A stretch of DNA of 64,000 nucleotides, taken from assembly GCA_032158125.1 (NCBI GenBank), contig JASKOT010000026.1:186001-250000 (forward strand). Reading direction: 5' to 3'. The position numbers and the translations under genes are program-made. A model generated the notes under the pieces. The model was not told the origin of the DNA. It saw only the letters and a list, made by a program, of their open reading frames with translations, and did not search any database. Source of the stretch: Papiliotrema nemorosa. Taxonomy: Eukaryota > Basidiomycota > Tremellomycetes > Tremellales > Rhynchogastremaceae. Each line of letters starts with the position of its first letter. The stretch's first letter is position 1. Shown one piece after another: positions 46,100 through 58,350 of this stretch.

Positions 46100-49000
46100 A
46101 TGGCTTCGCACACTCTGGCCGAAGCCGAGGTCGAGTCGTTCATCACCAAGCTAAAACAATCAGGTTTGTGATGGTGCGCTACCATCTTGCCCAGCGCTTA
46201 TACGACTAGACACAGACAAAAAGGTCGACCTGATCCAATCATTTGGTCTGAAACTCGAAAATGTCGATCAAGTGCGTGTAACGAAGCCGCATGGTCGGCG
46301 TTGAATGACAATTAGATCCCTGTCACTGCGTTGGACGCTATAACTCTGTCCATTGCCCCACTGCTCAAATCGACCTCACAGCTACTCTACAATGCAGTAT
46401 TAACGTCATTCATTCCATTCTACATCCCCTTATTGCCAGCCTCCCCCCCGAACCACATCCACCTCGCATCGTCTCAACTACTACCGTCTCTGACAGAGAA
46501 GCTCAACGATGCAAGAGAGAGGACACATGGTGCCGCTCGCCTCTGCGTTGGACTGATAGGCAAAAAGTGCTATGAGGTCGAGCACGGGTCCCTGTCCGTC
46601 TCGAGCACCAGCGGCAAAGGCAAGGAGCGGGAAGGACTGGTTGGATTTTGGGAAAGAGCGATAAAGGAAACAATGGGCGGTAAAGGAGGTCGAGCCAAGA
46701 TTGAATGCATCCGAATGCTGTTGGTTCTCCGGCAAAACGTCCAAGGAGGATTACCGCTGAAGCCTTGGCTGGCACCTCTCGTCGATCTGCTGGAAGATGG
46801 CGATGGGAATGTACGGGACCAGGCCAGAGAGGTGAGGGTATTCTAAGACAGAACTGCTCCGAGGCGGCTGATGTCCAGACTGTAGTAGCTCTCGTGGCTC
46901 CATCAAGCACTCCTGCTGCTGCCAAGTCCGAAATCAAAAAACTGCTCCAAGCCCGAAATATCAGGAGAACGATTGCCGAAGGTATAATATCTCGTATATT
47001 TTCGTCACACGCCGAGAATGCGGAGGTGGAAACGGAGGCTTTAATGACGAATTCTGATTTGCTGTCAACTAGTGATCAGACAGGAGATCCTCCTGACATC
47101 GTTCATGTGGGTCTGAAAAAGTCTGAAAAGGTTTTCCTCAGCTCATCCAAGGTTGCAAGCGGGAAGGATCTTGAAGAAGAATTCGCGAGAATGTCTCCAT
47201 ATTTCGAGGTTGGTACTCTTGATAGCTTCCATGCTGATGCCATAGGGAAAGGAGACGGAGCATAATTGGGCTTCGAGGGAGAAATCATTGATGGAAATCA
47301 GAGGCTTGTTGAGAGGGAAAGCCTTTGCAAAGTTCCCGGAAGCTTTCCTGAATGGACTACGCGCCGGCATAATCAACGGAATTACTCGCACTGTGAGCGT
47401 TCATGAAGGATTGAAGAGAGAACTTCCAGCTTAATCTTCAGCTCCTTAGTCTCAGAACCACCGTTGCCCAGCAGTCATGCACATTGGTGCAAGAACTGGC
47501 CAAGGAGCTGCGAGGACATTTTGATCCCTTCGTTGAGCAGCTTCTACCTACCCTGGGCAAAATGGCGTGAGAAACTGATGCTTCCCGCAAACTGATTGCT
47601 CATGCTCAGTGGCTTCACCAAGAAGATCATCGCCGAAAAGTCGCAAGTCTGCATGACTGCCATCATCACACATTCCACCTGCCATCCGCGGCTTGTGATC
47701 GCTCACATAAGCGATGGTATCGTTGACAAGAACGTCCAGATTCGCCAGTACTGCATAAGCCATCTTCGGACCTTTATCGACCTTCAGGGTCAAAGATTCA
47801 AGGTGACCATTGAGGGCGTGCCAACTATCATGGACGGTCTAGAGAGCGGTATCAGGCGGTCATTGATGGACGTGAATCCCCTTGTACGTGAGCAAGCAAG
47901 ACTCGCATTCTGGTCTTTCCACAGCATCTGGCCTGCCAGGGCGACGAACATCATGTCAGAGCTGGACTCTACCGCTCGCAAGCAATTAGACAAAGTCAAC
48001 CCGTCGACCGAGGAGCTACAGTCGACTTTGCCCGTAGCACCTCCAACCAAGAAGCCTCCGATCAGATCGGCGATGGCTGCTTTGCTTGCTGAGAAGCGCA
48101 AGGCAAAGGCGGCGGAAATAGCATCGGTGGGAGTCTTGAACGGAGTTCGAGCGGTCTCATCGCCAGTACCCAATTCGCCTTTGCTTGATCAACGAGCTCG
48201 AGCCAACTCTTCGACATTTCCCAATTACGAGTCTGCGTGTGGCCACACTATGCTTGTCAAAGACGACAGGAGCGACTCAATGCACGCGTCTGCAAGTCAG
48301 GCCATATCTCCGCTTCGGACGCCGTCAGGCGCACCCGCAGAAGCACTAAGTCCCGCAGGGACGTCGGCGATCGATGAGTCAATCGGACCCAGCCCCAAGT
48401 CACCAAGCCCAAAAACAACGGAACTTCAACCCGATCAGGATCTCCTCGTTCAAGCTGGCGAAGCCGAGCTCACAGCCAGAGCCTTGTTGGACGTGGACAT
48501 AGATCAATTGGCGGTCTCGTCCCCGATCACTCCACGCAGAGATGCTGCAACGCGCGAACCGACGACCGGCACTCCCGCTTCCTATCTCTTAAAAACGCCA
48601 TCTATTGGGCATCGCGCCTTCGAAACGCCTGCCAGAGCGGTATGGGATGATTCTCCCCGTCCCGAAGCTATGACACCCTTATTGTTTGCGCAACTCAAGG
48701 AGAAAAAGCACGAGAGGACATGGTGGTTGAAACGACAAGAATTGATGGACAAAGCTTCGCCCCTTAGATCCCGCCCCTCCGATGCAACATCTGCCGTGGA
48801 CGGCGATATACGGGAACTCGAGAAAGGGCAGCCCAGTCTGCGCAATCTCCAGAAAATTGCTCTCTTCTCGGAGACACATCCATTCTCGCCGACTCTAGAC
48901 GACTCGATTTCAACTGCCGAATCACAGCGAGAAAAAGCCCTGTTCAACCGGACATTTGCAGCATTGACGGATTACCTTGAACCTCATCGTGTGAGTCATC

Positions 49001-49828
49001 CAGCCGTCTTTATGTACGAGGTCGCAGAATTCTGACGATCGTTAGCCGATTGATTTGCTGGAGCAGGCTTTAGTACTGTTATGGGAGATGGTGCGCAATC
49101 AATGGTCGCTTTTCAAAGATCGGGAGGATACCTTGGTCGACTCGTTGTTCCGACTTCGAGCGTGTGCCCATATTGTGGTGAGTTCCGAGATCGAGTGAAG
49201 CCATCACATAACGAACTCACCGACATCAGATACACGAATCAGTCAATTCTTTGATGTCGCTCCTTTGCGAAGTATCCGAGGCGGTGTTCTTGCTCTCTGT
49301 CATTCGTTTGGCCTTGATCCGGTATTTGGAAAGGCACACAGCGGATGATATTGCGAAAGCAGGTCAATATCCGGTCAGCGAAGCTCGATCTTCGGGGTTC
49401 CTGTTTGGCTTGACAGCTCTGGGACGATGCGCCCTCCGCATTCCGCCAGCGGTGCTGCGAATAGAGGTCCCTCCTTTAGCTCCGCTCGTATCAGAGGTAA
49501 GCTTGCGGGCCTATGTCAAACGCTGTGCCGCTGAGACTGCCAGGCGCTGGCTCAAGAATCTACGGGGCCGCGTAAAGCTGCTCACACGCTTATCCTCGCT
49601 GTTCAAGCCGTCATGAACGATGCTCAGGAAACCATGGATCTTTTGGATCTGACAGAAGGCCAGCGCGATTTTGCGTTCTACATGCTGGCCAAGAACAAGC
49701 TGTGGACTCCGGTTGCTGTGGATGTACTGGATTCGAATGAGAAGCATGACGGGGATGAAAGAGAACATGCCAAAGTCGCACGAGTCAAGGAGGAGATGGA
49801 TGGACTGCTGGGCAGAGGTGGTCGGTGA
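46100..49828 (+). CDS. STU1: CLASP-family microtubule protein Stu1
   Basis: Microtubule-binding CLASP that stabilises spindle microtubules and supports kinetochore attachment. The start [20 protein letters not shown] is followed by two short introns, then [17 protein letters not shown] and the first TOG-like region ([40 protein letters not shown]). A second TOG/CLASP-N block is restored by splicing at about 47210 (SPYFE to [19 protein letters not shown]), then [36 protein letters not shown] and [16 protein letters not shown] Ser/Pro-rich basic middle (48.0-48.6 kb) probably binds the lattice. The C-terminal part has [33 protein letters not shown] and [17 protein letters not shown]. The last exon ends [16 protein letters not shown] with a short charged tail. 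About ten introns. Confidence 0.85.
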
Positions 49829-50224
49829 GGGAAGGAAGGGGGGAGGTGCGCCACTCGAAAGGGCCTGGGCCCCCCTCGGATGGGATGGGATGGCATGTAA
49901 ATATTTGTTGATGATGATGATCATTACATCCCACTCTTCTCTTGATCCCATTCTTTGGCTGCTCGTACAACGGCACCGGCTTGTTACCAGCAGGAAGGGT
50001 TGACTCAGCAGAGACTTTTTCCCCTGGCATCCACCTCGGTCTGCACGCGAGGGCAACCGCGACAGGAGAGAACGCGGTTCTGAACTCGCCAGGATTCCCA
50101 GATCGACTGCTATTGCGCCCAATCCACCGACTGTCGGTTTTCCGTCTGATTCGTCTGTCATCTGGACCTGCTGAATCTCCGAGTCTTCTTCTACCCAAGC
50201 ATGGTCATGGTATGAGAGTCAACA
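49829..50224. other. Promoter of PDK1-type kinase
   Basis: 396 bp with a short upstream open frame (ATGGTCATGGTATGA, about 50200-50214) just before the kinase start. No gene. Confidence 0.5.
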
Positions 50225-53200
50225 ATGTCGACCACAATGCAACTATTCCCACTTGCTCCATCGCCTTCCCCCTCGTCTGCCCCTCCCACCCCTCCTTACC
50301 CTTCTTTCCCAAGATTGCCTTCCTCTGCTTCTTCACCGAGCATTACCCGCAATGCCTCTACGTGCTCTTCTGCTTCAACATCATCTACTACCTCTTCCCT
50401 TGTCGCAGCGCCCATCCGTCCCCCTCCAATCGAGACAAGAACTGCAGCAACAACGCCCGCTCAGCTTCCCTCTCGCCCAGGCTCGGCGGATCAAACTGCG
50501 CAAAACCATGCCAGCCAGTCACCTTTGCGACATCAGATCCCTATAGGCCATCGCGCCCCTATCCGTAACGGACCGAGATCGAGATCGACCGTCCCGCGGC
50601 CTCCAGCTGCCATCAGCAGCTCGTCGCCTTCGCCACAGGACGTACAAGGTACGCCTGAACGTAGACAGACAGCTCCGGGAGAAGATGTGTCGCCGACCAC
50701 TCCTCGTGCGCCCAAATGGGTAGCGCCTGGTTCTATAGAGGGCGGCAGGAAGACCCCTCGAGTGACAGTTTCTACCGATCAAACCTACATTAGGATGGAC
50801 GATGATACGATCATGATGTCGCCAAAGCCAGTAAGGGGTCGAGCAACAGGTCAATGGTCGACGCCTTCATCGCCTGTTGACGATCGCTCGCCCAGGAACA
50901 AGCAAAGAACCTTGAGTGTCGATGGAAGGCCGCATACTGCTGGCGATGAACGAAGGGAACGGCGCATCAGTCAAGCGAGCGCCGGCTCATCGACCTCAAC
51001 TGGGACTCGCAAACCGTCATTGAGAGATTTCATCCTTGGAGACGAATTGGGCAGAGGGAGCTACAGCACTGTGAGTTGGCCGAGTCGCATGTTATCACGG
51101 CTGACGACCAGGTCGTGCAAGCTACCGCGGCCGCCAGTTTACAGTCTTCTAACACTCGACCTCCTCGACAGTATGCCATCAAAATTATCAACCAAGCACA
51201 CTTGGTAGCGGAAAAGAAAGTGAAATACGCCATCATCGAGAGAGATGCATTAATTCGTCTGGCTCAACCGGCGCCATTAGGCACCGGCCATCGCAGAGGT
51301 ATATCAGGGTCGAGCAGCGGACAGGTGCAAGGTCAAGCCACTCGCAGACGATCCAATGCAAGCATCAACGCACCCGTGATCAACAAAAGGGAGACGCCTG
51401 CATTCTCGCCCTCGCCTAGAGACCGATTATCCGTCGCAACTGATGGTTCGAGCTCCACGGGCTATTCCATTCCCCTCTCTCCCACTTTGGCCTCCTCGCT
51501 CGCGGTTCGTAGACTCAGCCGTACGGCGGAATCTTCACCGATGGTCACTCAGCTCTCCGAGGAGCATGTCATAGACTCTTCCATCGAGAATCTGAAGTCA
51601 CAACCGCCCTCTCCAATGCGGGAGGAGTTGGGCGAGTATACCCCACCTGGAATCGCGACCCAGAAAATGGATGAGTCTCCTATCATCACAACTGCGCCCC
51701 CCACACCAGAAATAGACAGTACCAAGCGGAGTACTCGGAGTCGAAGACAGAGCTTGGCGTCTAGCGACAGGAGCGGAAAGTCGAACAAGAGCCACCCCTC
51801 CGCTCATCCAGGCATCATTCGCCTTCACTCCACTTTCAACGACCAGACAAGTTTGTGTCAGTATAGGCAGCATGCAAGTATCCGAGAGATGACTGACGAA
51901 TAGATTTTGTGTTGGATTTGGCCAAGAATGGCGAGCTGCTTGGCTTCATACGAAAAGCAGGTTTTGTCTCATTCCGCACCATTCGTGTGGCTAATTCTCA
52001 GTATGGCTCCCTAGATATCACGTCCGCGCGATATTACGCGGCGCAAATGGTCGATACCATCGGTTTCATGCACGAGAGAGACGTCATTCACCGTGACCTC
52101 AAGCCTGAGAAGTGAGCCGAGCCGTCCGAGACTCGCTGACTTTGGCAGCATCCTGCTTGACGATGAAATGAGGATCAAGATAACCGATTTTGGTAGTGCC
52201 AAGATCGTCGGTCGGGAAAGTGATGCGCCAAGTGAGAGCACTTTCCAACCGGTACGAGTTGATCGCTGATGCGGCAGATGATTCAGGCAAAAGATCTTTT
52301 GTCGGTTCTGCTGACTTCGTCAGTCCAGAAGTGCTGCGAAGCGAGCCTGCTGTTTTTGCATCCGACGTGTGGGCATTTGGGTGCATCCTTTTCCAGCTGC
52401 TGGCCGGAAGACCACCGTTTAGGGGCGCAACCGATTATCTGACATTTCAACGAATATTGAAGAGAGATTTTCAATGGCCAACAGGCATTGATGAGGATGC
52501 GAAATCGTTGATTGACCAGATCTTGGTACGTTTCAAGCCGCTTGTGCTGTATCGTTCTTGTTCTGACGCTCGATAGAATCTCGATCCTAAATCCCGACCT
52601 ACTCTGAGCGAAATCAAAGCTCATTCATTCTTCTCGCCCACAGATTGGAATATGCTGTGGCGCTATCCGGCCCCTCAAATATGTACTGGCCTGATTGGTC
52701 CGATCAACGTCAACGCGAACGCGCCCATGGACTCAGATGTTTGGGCTGTATTTGACGACGAAGTTTCCGACGGCGGTTTTGAATATGATGATGACGAAGT
52801 CGACCTCACCGAGCGCGACTCTCACCGTCGTCCACCCAACGCCGAGCCCGAATTTGATCGAAGAGCGGCCGCAGATGCTGTTCAGTCTGTCGATGATTCG
52901 CGACAGCGTAGTGGCAGCTCTGGTAGTCTCGAGCCTCCCCGTCCCGCATTCGTTGAGGGCGAACGTCGTAAGGGTCGAAAATGGTCCGTCGGTACTAAAA
53001 GTGCGCGGACCAGCTCAAGCTCAAGCAATAATCGAAATGCTCTTTCAGGTCTGTTGGAGACTATGGGCATTCACAGCAGCACTGGAAGCATATCAGGCGG
53101 CGCAATGAGCGAATCAATTTCAATGCACGGTGGTAGCCCGATGGGCGCTGGAAAGACCGGTCGGTCAGCAGATAAGGTCCCGAATGGCACTGTCAAGCTT

Positions 53201-53736
53201 CCTAGTATCAACGGTCCTGAGCGATGGTGAGTAGCCATGAATGCCTATTGCTGATCATGTGCAGGTCATCCTTGCTGCTTGCCAACGAAAAGATCCTCTA
53301 TTCCTCCCTCGTTTCCGTACGATCACTTCCTGCGTCGGGGTCGACTTTGATCCCCAATTTTCTCCTTCCGGCGCCGAAAAGTAGATTTCTGATCTTGACG
53401 GACTTCCCCAGGTTGATAGAGGTAAAGGAGACTGCGGACGAGTCTTCAGGCGCTAGGGTAAAGTTCGAAGCCGTATTCTTAAGACATCCTAGTCCCGGAT
53501 CCCACCGGGCCGAAGCAATGGTCGGAGGGGATGGTGCAGGAGCGACAAACCGAGTCACCGGTATCCACGACAGGGGCAACAAGGGTTTCGTGGTCAATAC
53601 GGTGAGTGACCCATCCGTCTCTAAGCTGAAATGTCTCGACTGACTCCAGGTCGGCTCCAGTGTCTCGTATATGGCAGACGCGACAGACACCCGTAGCCAA
53701 TGGATGAACGCGCTGAGGACGGTCACCCCAATTTGA
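50225..53736 (+). CDS. PKH1: PDK1/Pkh-type protein kinase with PH domain
   Basis: Master AGC kinase that phosphorylates the activation loops of Ypk, Pkb/Sch9 and other kinases at the plasma membrane. Residues 1-270 are Ser/Pro-rich. The kinase starts FILGDELGRGSYST, with an intron inside the Gly loop, then QYAIKIINQAHLVAEKKVKY and the alpha-C Glu in IIERDAL. An insert of roughly 170-180 disordered residues follows before HPGIIRLHSTF, which is unusual. FVLDLAKNGELLGFIRK, HERDVIHRDLKPEN and ITDFGSAK follow. The activation segment is RSFVGSADFVSPEVL (Ser instead of the usual Thr after Gly), then ASDVWAFGCILFQLLAGRPPF. The C-terminus has a PH-like domain (RWSSLLLANEKILYSSLV; RFLILTDFPRLIEV; SQWMNALRTVTPI). 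The intron 51957-52001 only fits with a GC donor. Confidence 0.88.
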
Positions 53737-53979
53737 ACGATGGTTCCTTTGTGAGGTTGTAGGGATCGAAGCGTTATACAAACGACACCTTCGCACTGTG
53801 CCAAGGTAATTTCTATAAAATATGATGATGTGATCTTATAATCATGGCGGGAGCTTGGTCAGCAGACAGAAGCGCATCAGTTGTTACAACAGATTGACAT
53901 TGGATTTGACCACCTGTATGCATCGATTTGTTACTATGTCCTCGTATCCCATACCGCTTTGCTGGCATCGGAGGACAGT

Positions 53980-55262
53980 CTACGAGTTGAAGGTGAACGA
54001 AGCACCCTAAGATATATGAGCGTCGGTACACGCAGGAGAAAAAGGATAAGAGTACTCACAACCTTGTGGGCGGCTTGACCGGCGTTGGCTATTGAGGTCA
54101 GTGAAAGCTTTGAATGATGATAGATCAAAGGACGCACGGTCATTGATTCGGGTGCTATAAGTCAGTAAGCTGAACTGACGATGCCCCTATGACTCACGTG
54201 TCGAGGGCAAGACCGAAAGCAGCCTTCACACCAGGGCGGAGAGCCTGAGTGTAACCGAGACAGAGGACACCAGAGTTGTTGATTTTGGTCTTAATGAAAG
54301 CGGCGTTGTCCTGTGCGATCAGTACATGCGAAACACTATTGGGTTGAAAAGTGATCCGGGCCGGAGTGCAAAGCCGGTCCATGAGAAATCGCGACTCACG
54401 AGGTAAGTCTTGGCTCCGACTTCGAGCGAAACACCGTTGAGGGTAGACTTTGTGTCGTAAATGGCCTTGGCTCCAGCCTCGACGTCCTTGGACACCTTGT
54501 GGTAGTAACTGGCGCTGAAGGTGGAGAGGTTCCCGAGACCGTGAAGAGTGACGGCGTACTCTGGGGCGGAGAAACCGAGAGCAGCGGCATATCGTGTAAT
54601 GGCACCCGAGGTCACGTCGTACGAGGCCTCACCACCGACAAGGAAGCCGTCCCGACCGACAACGGCATCGGCGGTAAAGGTGGGACCCTTGAAGAGGTCT
54701 GCAGTAGCTCGAGTGTGGAGCGAGGGTTGCTTGTAGATGGCAGTGAGGATGGCAGCTTTTTGAGCCTTAGCTGGGTTGAGAGTAGTGGCAAGGTCGAATT
54801 TGAGACCCTTGGCGACGATGTTGTCGACCTCGACCTGAGTTCGGAGGAGGTTGGCAGTGGTCCAAGCCTAGGGAAATAAGCGATCATTCCAGTTCAAACT
54901 CGAGGGACACCATACCTGGGTCACGGTCAAGCCGTTCTTGAAGTCGACGTACTTTCCCTCAATGTCACCGACAATCTGGGCATCTTGAGATCGTTGACCG
55001 GCCACCTTGAAAGTCACGTTCGAAGGGGTGAGGGTCTTGACCTCGAGCGAAGTGCCTTGAATGGGGTAGTCCTTTTGGAGGAGATCTCCGGCAGACTTGC
55101 CGAGGTCCTATCACATCAGATGAAAAGAAGCGTGAAAGGATTAGATAGGATGGTGGAAACGGCATCCGCATTGGAGGCTACCGGTGACAAAGAGAGAGTG
55201 CTGGGCGTTCAAGATGGAATGATAGAACATACACGCCACGATGGAGGAACGGGTTGAGACAT
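53980..55262 (-). CDS. POR1: Mitochondrial porin (VDAC)
   Basis: Voltage-dependent anion channel of the mitochondrial outer membrane, a 19-strand beta barrel passing ATP, ADP and small metabolites. A short first exon (55233-55262) encodes MSQPVPPSWR; a 125-nt intron joins it to DLGKSAGDLLQKDYPIQGTS. Following segments are typical: LEVKTLTPSNVTFKVAG, FKNGLTVTQAWTTANLLRTQ, GLKFDLATTLNPAKAQ, ADLFKGPTFTADAVVGRDGF, AALGFSAPEYAVTLHG, YYHKVSKDVEAGAKAIYD and LEVGAKTYLDNAAFIKTKIN. The C-terminus is spread over small exons giving LALDTTRIND, a short NAGQAAHKV exon and the final GASFTFNS, matching the porin end. The promoter side (55.3-55.5 kb) is strongly CT-rich on the coding strand. Total near 290 residues, as expected. 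Confidence 0.92.
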
Positions 55263-55992
55263 TGTGGAACGGTACTGCGATGGATGTCAGTAAAAGACGA
55301 ATGGTCTTTGCATGTGCTCTTGTACGTACAGAGAGCGAGGTGTGGATGACTGGGTTGGACAAAGAGGGGGAGCAGCGAGGTGTGAAAGAAGTGCAAAGGT
55401 GTTTGGAGGAAGAAGGGGGTTGGGGTGTGTCGGAAGGGGGGGAAGGGGGGGATGCTCATTGGGTGGCCATTATTCCTGCCTGGGTGCCGGAACCCATGAC
55501 GCTTCCTTCACCCACCCCGGAAGAAGGGAAGCCGTGTCGGAATTAACTGGAATGTGGCAGTCTCTACTCTGAAGCGGCGAGTCCCGCTCTCGCTCGGTAC
55601 AACATCTCACGTGACAGAGATCTCGGAAAGACACCCATGCGTGCCCCCCCCCTCCGCAGTCATCAACAAACGGTGGTTGCTGCGCATTTTCAATGACCCC
55701 TCGAGGTCTCTACGTCTGAGAATTCAGGACATGGGGTGCTCATGCATCACCCGACATACCTTTCCATCTTGACCATACTCTCGAGATCGTCTTGCTTGTA
55801 CTGCGGCAGACACCTGTTGACGTTCGAATCTGCGACTGGAATTCAGACTCAGTCGTAGTCATCCTCGGCGCTGCGGAAAATAGCAACCGTCCAAGCATTT
55901 TTGACGTAATAGTAATATCCAGCAAAACCTCCCATTTCTTTGCAAAGACGATCTTTTGCTCAGTTACAACGGCTCCCAGCGCTCATACATAT
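55263..55992. other. Divergent promoter POR1 / glycosyltransferase
   Basis: 730 bp. From 55.30 to 55.45 kb the plus strand is G-rich (runs of G5-G7 around 55414-55451), i.e. pyrimidine-rich leader for POR1. A C9 run occurs at 55644-55652. Open frames here are low-complexity and I do not believe they are genes. Confidence 0.55.
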
Positions 55993-58029
55993 ATGGTGCC
56001 CCCCAGTAATACTGGACCGTACAGGACCAGAGTTTCCCATTCGAGTGTCTCTCAGGAGGATGGTAATAGCACCGAGTCCGACGCAGAGAGCATTTACCAG
56101 GGCTGGTCTGACAACTGGTACGTCTCCCGACTTTTGACCCCCATGCTTACATGATCTAGGCGCGACTCACCCGACCCGCGCCCTTCGCTGTCGTCGGGCG
56201 ACGAACTCAATGCCAATGCCCCCTCGGTGCCCATTCACTCATCGACGACCAATCATACAAGAAGCGTCTCATTCTCCCAAAACAACGCGCTGGCTCACAG
56301 ACGTCAAACAATCACCCGACCCGTCTTACATACCGCTCAATCTAATTTCAGCATCGATACTTCCACTCCGACGGCATCGTCATCGTCCCACACCATTTTA
56401 ACGCTCGGAGAAGTGTCATCACCGTTGAGTGGGAGCGCGAATGGTTTTGGGGCTCCTCCACCCTACCCCGATTCCTCCTACTCGCCCTATGCCCGGTCTA
56501 GGAGGAAATCCATCTCAATCACAACCGCCCATGTCCTATCACCCGCTATCGATTCGGAGGAATCTCCAGACGAAAAATACCCCGCGGTCGTCCCCGTAGC
56601 CCTCCATCCCAAGGGCAAGAAGAAAAAGTCACGAGCGGCATCTTTTTCGCTTCCTTTCCACCGACGCAGGCGTCTGAGCAATGTCGGCTATCTCAACTAT
56701 GCCAAATGGTGGTGCAATACTAGACGGCCGTCGCACCGTTGGGGCTTGGCAGCACTGTTGGCGTTCGGACTCATGATCATTCTGGTCCTATGGAAAAGGG
56801 CGTACGAGCTACAAATCGAAATATCCTTCTTCTCTCACCGATGGATCAAGGACGAATTTGACGTCGTCATGCCGTTGCGGGGCTGCTTCGACCCACAACG
56901 CATATCGCCCGAGTACGACCTCGACCGTCATTTGGCTCCAAAGTATCAGTCGCTCGCGCCGGGCGTCTCGCTGAAGCGAGGCACCGCATGCTACGACTTC
57001 TCGTCTACTGTTCAACCTGTCCCCGGCGTGGAACCGGAGCATCTTTTGTACCATACATATTGGCGTTCTGACCTCATACCTTTTGGGGAAAGGCATACGG
57101 CCACGCTATCCTCTTTCCTCGCTACCCAGCCTTTGACCCACTCAAAACTGATTTTATGGACGAATGGCGCTGAAGTACTGGGCAATAACACATTTGTGAA
57201 GCCTTTTGTGGAAAAGTGGGGTCGAAATGTGGAAGTTCGGCAAGTCGACATGACGGTCCTCACCAAGGGCACCGAGATTCAAGGATTGCTCAGCAACACA
57301 GATCGAGGCGGACTTTACGATGAACGTGCTTGGGTCGACGGTGATGCTGTTCGGCTATTGGTTTTGTGGCATTACGGTGGTATCTGGATGGATATGGATC
57401 AGATTCTGACTCGCGACCTGCATCCTTTGGTCGAGCACGAGTTTGTGACGCAATGGGATTGTTACGGTGAGTCACCATGATGCGTCCTCAAGTCTGCCAA
57501 GTGGCGATATGATGCTCATGATCCAGACAAACCCTACTTCAGTCTCAATGGCGCATTGATGCACTTCCGGAAGCACTCCCCTTACTTATGCGAAGCTTTC
57601 CATATCATGAAGACATCCCCGCTACCCAAGCCGAACACTTTCACATGGGGTTCCCACCTATATGCCAAGCTACATCGCCGTCTATTGGCTGGTCATCAAA
57701 AACCTTTCACAGTCCTTCCTTGGTGCTTTGCCGACCCGCGGAACTGCCGCAGCGACATCCGCTTTCCCGATCCTTTCAAGCCAGATCCAGAGTATTGGGG
57801 TGGAAGGCACTGGGAAGGTCGGGGAGAAGTAGGACGAAGTGGACGAGAATTGTTGGAAGAAAAAGTTGGGCACATATGGACGATACACTTGCATAACCAG
57901 TGGAGAAAGGAGATACCCAAGGGCGCATGGGTCTCCCGACTTTTGGACGGCTATCGCAACCAGATCGACGAGATGGAGCGGTATGTAAAGTCGATGGCGA
58001 GTAGGTACTCCGAAGCAGAAATGATCTAG
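55993..58029 (+). CDS. Type II membrane DXD glycosyltransferase (Gly_transf_sug type)
   Basis: Golgi-type glycosyltransferase with a sugar-binding DXD motif, related to GT32/Och1-like enzymes; donor and acceptor unknown. The first exon starts MVPPSNTGPYRTRV; an intron after DNW joins to RDSPDPRPSLSSGDE. The cytosolic part (about 240 residues) is Ser-rich and basic (KGKKKKSRAASF). One membrane segment, GLAALLAFGLMIILVLWKRA, anchors it. The lumenal domain has DVVMPLRGCFDPQ, LYHTYWRSDLIPFGERH, LILWTNGAEVL, then GDAVRLLVLWHYGGIWMDMD, holding the catalytic DXD. A second intron near 57466-57527 precedes KPYFSLNGALMHFRKHSP. Late motifs are FTWGSHLYAKLHRRLL, PWCFADPRNCRSD and HIWTIHLHNQWRK. Such enzymes build cell-wall or capsule glycans in this group, but no specific role can be inferred. 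Confidence 0.85.
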
Positions 58030-58350
58030 GGAAGGAAGGACGCATCGACGGGGGAAGGTCACGCACCACAGGCATTCGACATCAGACAACGAAATAATGA
58101 GCCAACGATGCATAGCACGATTGATCACGCTCGTCGATGTATTTAGATCCAATCTTGCATGATGATGTTGAGAATAGTTATATAATGCATGGTCACAATT
58201 TATGTCTACTCGAAATACCTCGGAGCTAGACAAAAACATCATCTCGATTCATTCATTCCTCGCACCGACGTCCCCGGATGCTCGACACGCATTCGCTATT
58301 CTGATTCGCCCAGCCTACCCACAAGTGCGCCCCGATCGAACTTGCTGCGC
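58030..58350. other. Intergenic, promoter of small gene
   Basis: 321 bp with no supported gene. An ATG at 58202 opens a different frame of 77 codons (not in phase with the next gene), which could be an upstream open frame. Confidence 0.4.

Noticed and set aside
50253..50546. Leu/Pro-rich frame overlapping the first exon of the PDK1-type kinase
   Set aside because: A shifted reading of the Ser/Pro-rich exon; the composition is the expected shadow of a CT-rich coding sequence.
55178..55459. Pro/Phe/Leu-rich minus-strand frame upstream of POR1
   Set aside because: It covers the first POR1 exon and its pyrimidine-rich leader in another frame; low-complexity promoter sequence explains it.
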